Shown piece after piece: positions 60,408 through 64,000 of a DNA stretch of 64,000 nt. The notes beneath the pieces were generated by a model. The model had not been told where the DNA came from and did no database searches. It saw only the letters and a program-made list of their open reading frames with translations. The position numbers were made by a program, and so were the translations under genes. This DNA comes from Bacillota bacterium (lineage in GTDB: Bacteria; Bacillota; Sulfobacillia; Sulfobacillales; Sulfobacillaceae), in NCBI GenBank assembly GCA_021841025.1, contig JAKBWA010000003.1, positions 1 to 64,000 on the forward strand, read 5' to 3'. Position 1 is the first letter of the stretch, and every line of letters begins with the position of its first letter.

Positions 60408-61772
60408 GTGGAAGTCTCTCAACTGGAAGATCTGTTTTTAGAGCGGCTGGAACGTCTTTGCCCACTATCCTCTCCTCTAGTTGTGGGTGTCAGTGGGGGA
60501 AAGGACTCCATGGCATTATTGACATTGTTGGTTAATGTGCACAACAGATGGCCCGTGAGGGTGGTCCCGGTGCATGTAGATCATGGCATCCGTCCCCGGT
60601 CCTTCGAAGACGCCTTGTTTGTGGAGAGAACTGTGCGCGAGCTTTTGGGGCTCGACGTGGTTCAAGAGCACATTCAAATCACGCCTCACAGAGGAGAGTC
60701 GATGGAGATGGCTGCGCGCCGTGAGCGCTATGCTGTCTTGGAGGAACATCGCCGCCGGTTAGGTCCTCACAGCCTCATTGCCGTAGCTCATCATCGCCGT
60801 GATCAGGCAGAAACGGTGCTGATGCGTGTTGTGAACGGCACGGCGATCCAGGGATTGCAAGGAATGCGGGCAAAAAACGGAAATATAATTCGGCCATTGT
60901 TAAATTTTTCTCCCGATTGGCTTTACCAATATCTCCAACAGACCCAGGTTCCCTGGTGTGAAGATGAGTCTAATCTGGATACCCGATTTTTGCGCAACCG
61001 TATTCGCTGGGAGTTGTTGCCGCTGTTGACCGACCGCTTCAATCCGCAAATTGAGGAAGCGTTAGCCGCTCTGGCCGAAAGGGCGCAAGAATCCTATGCA
61101 TTGGTGCACGAAGAGACCCTGGCCTTTCTAACTCAGGTTCGAATCCATTGGGATCAAGACGTCATGATTCTGCCCGAAGAATTCGGCGTCTTAAAGACGG
61201 CGGTTCAGGCCGATATTTTTGAAACCGTGGCTGAAACCTTACACTTGCGGGTCAACCGCAGCCATATTCTTCAAGCGATAAAGGGTCAAGCGAACTGGCC
61301 GGGCGGGGTGCGAATTTCCCGTGACAATAAAGGGCAGTGGGTCATAATCCGCCATTCCTTTCCCGGTGCCAGACATTTACTATGGCCGGAGCAAATTCTG
61401 CCCGAACAAGGGGCGGTAGATATCCTTCCCCAGGGACAACTTGTCATTGCCTTAACCCATTTTGCGGGGGCCGTAAAGGGTCTGGTTGCTATTGACAAAC
61501 GCAGATGGCCCAGACTTATGGCCAGAGTCTGGCGCTATGGAGACCGGATCGAGCCTTTGGGCATGAAAGGCCATCACAAAAAAGTGAGTGACGTGTTTAT
61601 CGATAATAAGGTGCCACGTCATATGCGCCAGTTTTGGCCCATGATTGTGAGTGCGGAGGATCCTGACCTGGTGCTCGGCATTGCAGGTATTATGACGGCG
61701 GAAAATGCCCGTTGCCATATGGGTGCCATTTGTACGCAGATTCGTTACGTGAATGAGGATTTACCCTTCTGA
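60408..61772 (+). CDS. tilS: tRNA(Ile)-lysidine synthetase
   Basis: Modifies C34 of the CAU-anticodon tRNA-Ile to lysidine with ATP. The PP-loop VVGVSGGKDSMALLTLL is at residues 25-41, followed by VPVHVDHGIRP, AVAHHRRDQAETVLMRVVNGTAIQGLQGM and PWCEDESNLDTRFLRNRIRWELLPLL, all characteristic. A C-terminal TilS domain is present (about residues 370-454). Start GTG 60408 with AAGGACGGG upstream. In B. subtilis hpt and ftsH follow; neither is found in the remaining 2.2 kb. Confidence 0.94.
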   Translation: MEVSQLEDLFLERLERLCPLSSPLVVGVSGGKDSMALLTLLVNVHNRWPVRVVPVHVDHGIRPRSFEDALFVERTVRELLGLDVVQEHIQITPHRGESMEMAARRERYAVLEEHRRRLGPHSLIAVAHHRRDQAETVLMRVVNGTAIQGLQGMRAKNGNIIRPLLNFSPDWLYQYLQQTQVPWCEDESNLDTRFLRNRIRWELLPLLTDRFNPQIEEALAALAERAQESYALVHEETLAFLTQVRIHWDQDVMILPEEFGVLKTAVQADIFETVAETLHLRVNRSHILQAIKGQANWPGGVRISRDNKGQWVIIRHSFPGARHLLWPEQILPEQGAVDILPQGQLVIALTHFAGAVKGLVAIDKRRWPRLMARVWRYGDRIEPLGMKGHHKKVSDVFIDNKVPRHMRQFWPMIVSAEDPDLVLGIAGIMTAENARCHMGAICTQIRYVNEDLPF

Positions 61773-62455
61773 TGATGGGAAAAATTCCTCGCTGTCCTTT
61801 TGTGCCGCGTGAGATGGTGAAATTCGTGTTGTGGTTCTTTGAGAGAACTCATTTCCCATAATACCTTCCGCATGGATTGAAGATGGGGCTTTGTATCGGG
61901 GATTACTGGCATGAGCGCGTTTGGCCCAATCGCCTCGGTTTTCCCAATTTTATCATGCTTCCCTCTCGTCCTCATCTCCGGTTAACCTGTCCTGGATGAT
62001 GAGGGATTCTCGTCCAATCGACGACAATCCCATCATTTTTGTGCGGAAATTGACACCACGCTACGACGGAGAATCCCATGCAAAAAATTGGTCTAAGAAG
62101 GTACCTGGGCCACTCGAGAAGCCTGGGAATCTAGCTATGCTAGCGAATTGCGGGGTTGCTTAATGGGGTAGCCATAAAATACAGGCACAGTGATCCTTCA
62201 AATTAGGCTGAGGGGATCATGTTAACGGAACAGCAGCCATTTCTGTATTCTCTGAACTGCGTGATCGCTTTGATTGACCACGAATACAGAAAAAAAGAGA
62301 ATTTATGACAACACAAATGTCTATAACATTTAATTAAACAGGAATAATATTTAAATGACAATTGATATTAGTCGAATATATTTTAATCAAGCGCATGCTA
62401 TAATTTAAATGTGTTGGAATTGGCTGAATTTAGTGGATGAATGGAGGGAAAATTC
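61773..62455. other. Intergenic region, AT-rich at its right end
   Basis: The ORF 61921-62163 shows no recognised domain. From about 62290 to 62410 the sequence becomes strongly AT-rich and includes TATAAT (62399-62404), probably the promoter for the lipoprotein gene remnant. No hpt-like gene was found. Confidence 0.4.
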
Positions 62456-63474
62456 TTGCGTATTCGGACTATTGCCAGTCTAAGTTCTGCATTGTTTGGC
62501 TCTGCAGCATTGCTGTCAGCTTGTGGCGCGCCCACACACCGGCAGCTCAAAAGAAACCTGCTGTGCCCAACGTTGCGACTATAGCCCTGGCTCCTCAGGT
62601 GTCTCTCAACTGGTGGTTCTCCATCATGGCAAATACCGCGTATAGCGACTATAACATGACAGCAAATTATATGATGTATATGCCTTTAATTCAGTTTACT
62701 ACCAAAGACCAGGTAGATTATGCCAGATCCTTGGCGAAAAATGTGTCCAACAACGCGTCCGGTACTGTCTATAAGATTACCTTGCATAAGAAATGGCATT
62801 GGTCGAATGGACGCCCAGTGACCGCTGAGGATGTGGCTTGGACCATAAAATTCTTGGAATATGTCTCATCCGGAAAATCGCCGTGGAATTATGGCGGGGC
62901 TGGAATCGGAGGATTGCCTGTACGCTGGAAGAGCGTGAAAGTGACCGGTCCCGATTCTTTGATTGTGACTCTAAACAAACCGTCGAATCCTGATTGGTTT
63001 ATCCACAATGGTTTAGGGCAAGTCATGCCGGTCCCTAAAAGTGTATGGGACATTCACCACAGTCTGAAAAATGAGGCGAACTTCATCAAAACGGTTTCCA
63101 ACCAGCCCTCTTCGAAGTACTACAAGGTGGTAGACGGACCTTTTTATTATGCGCCTAGTCTCTCTAAACCCAACAACGAATATTGGACGTTTATCCCCAA
63201 TCCTCACTATGATGGTCATAAAGCAACCCTATCGAAAGTTATCTCCAATACCATGAATCGATTGATTGCGCAAACCTATGCTCCTGGCACGCCGTCAGAG
63301 GTCGCCCGAGCGATGAATAATTATCAAAGCTATGCCGCTCACCACTTCCCTGTCTTGTGGATGCCTTGGACTGCTCAGTTTGGTGAGACGGCAACCTATT
63401 TACATGGAGTGAATCGCTGGTATAACCCAATTACTGCGTTGAATGCCCCCAATCATTGGACTATTAGCCAATGA
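62456..63474 (+). pseudogene. Oligopeptide-binding lipoprotein (SBP family 5), frameshifted and internally deleted
   Basis: Remnant of a peptide/nickel ABC transporter solute-binding protein. TTG 62456, seven bases after GGAGGG, begins a lipoprotein signal peptide (RIRTIASLSSALFGSAALLSACGA, lipobox LSAC). The mature part (KPAVPNVATIALAPQVSLNWWF) is in a different frame, so a one-base shift lies near 62530-62550. Within the mature part, the N-terminal lobe (ITLHKKWHWSNGRPVTAEDVAWTIKFLEYV, DGPFYY, NPHYDGHKATLSKV) jumps directly to the C-terminal end (AAHHFPVLWMPWTAQFGETATYLHGVNRW), lacking roughly 200-250 residues of the usual 550. The gene is probably dead. Confidence 0.8.
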
Positions 63475-64000
63475 CGCCGACGGCAGAGCCAAACTTAGCA
63501 TTAATTAAGAGGCTTCTTCAGCGAGTTGGGCTTTGGAACAAATGACGATCGCCATCGTGTTTTAGGAGCTGCAGAACTGAATGTTGGTTAACGCCTTTCT
63601 CAGAAAGAGGAAGGCGTATTGAGAGAATATTCTTATGTATTAGACCGGTCAATAACGAGACGTCTTCCTCTTGTGATCGAAAGCTCTTGCGCCCGGGCTT
63701 TACTCCTCCTTCCTTTGGCGCGGTGTGGCTCTTTTTGGCATTGTTGATGACGCATAGATCCCGTAGAAAATGTGCCGTAATGCAGACTTTGATATATGAC
63801 TCTGGATGAGAATCGTTAGCGATTCGGTTTTCGGCGCGGCAAACCTGAGTTTATTACCACCGTGTTCTGTCTCATGCTGATCTTGCCTTCGTTGCGAACA
63901 TGAATTGCCGCTATGCTGGCCGAAATAATGGGCAGGAAAGGCGAGTAGCCGGATGGAGCTCGCAAGCATCGACTGTCCGGTGTGATGCATAAGCCCAGAA
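63475..64000. other. Right edge with no supported gene
   Basis: A hairpin ACGCCTTTCTC-AGAAA-GAGGAAGGCGT (63591-63617) with one bulged or mismatched position may be the terminator of the lipoprotein remnant, although no T-run follows. The minus-strand ORF 63700-63990 has no recognised domain and could be spurious. Confidence 0.35.

Overview
The window reads as chromosome from a spore-forming, acidophilic, sulfur-oxidising Firmicute, most like Sulfobacillus. This is inferred from gene content and gene order; I had no database. The sporulation genes (spoVG, fin, spoVT, yabP, yabQ, spoIIE, a spoVB-type flippase) and the order of the housekeeping genes are Bacillota features. The doxD-doxA pair (thiosulfate:quinone oxidoreductase) points to inorganic sulfur oxidation.

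The backbone matches the Bacillus subtilis 'yaaO to tilS' region almost gene for gene: yaaO-type decarboxylase, tmk, darA, holB, GIY-YIG gene (yazA), rsmI, convergent abrB, T-box-metG, tatD, yabE, rsmA, veg, ispE, purR, spoVG, glmU, prs, pth, fin, mfd, spoVT, yabM, mazG (yabN), rqcP (yabO), yabP, yabQ, divIC, yabR, spoIIE, tilS. Accessory blocks are inserted into this order. They are an SSS-family transporter plus doxDA between abrB and metG; cyanophycinase plus cyanophycin synthetase (cphBA) between veg and ispE; a MobA-like nucleotidyltransferase before purR; a threonine dehydratase where B. subtilis has ridA; an amino-acid permease and hemL after spoVT; hbs between mazG and rqcP; and a mixed block (PBP2-type transpeptidase, thioesterase, HAD phosphatase, aspartokinase, 4-TM protein, hemerythrin, globin-coupled diguanylate cyclase, broken MFS gene, PQQ-propeller protein, manC, galU) between yabR and spoIIE.

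The left edge (1-131) is the right end of an IS200/IS605-type element, including the omega-RNA-like hairpins; its tnpB lies outside the window. The right edge holds a frameshifted and internally deleted oligopeptide-binding lipoprotein gene. Regulatory features that can be read directly include a T-box leader with a good promoter in front of metG, a sigma-H-type promoter at spoVG, a sigma-G-type promoter at spoVT, three DnaA-box-like nonamers in a 5' leader before a small HTH gene, operator-like palindromes at two transporter genes, a tRNA-Leu(UAA), and a set of clear intrinsic terminators.

The most unusual observation is that several genes have a good Shine-Dalgarno sequence and conserved N-terminal coding sequence but no ATG/GTG/TTG at the expected place. 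cphB has ATA. purR, a 4-TM membrane protein gene and probably a HAD gene have ACG. Either near-cognate start codons are used unusually often here, or the sequence has errors at start codons.
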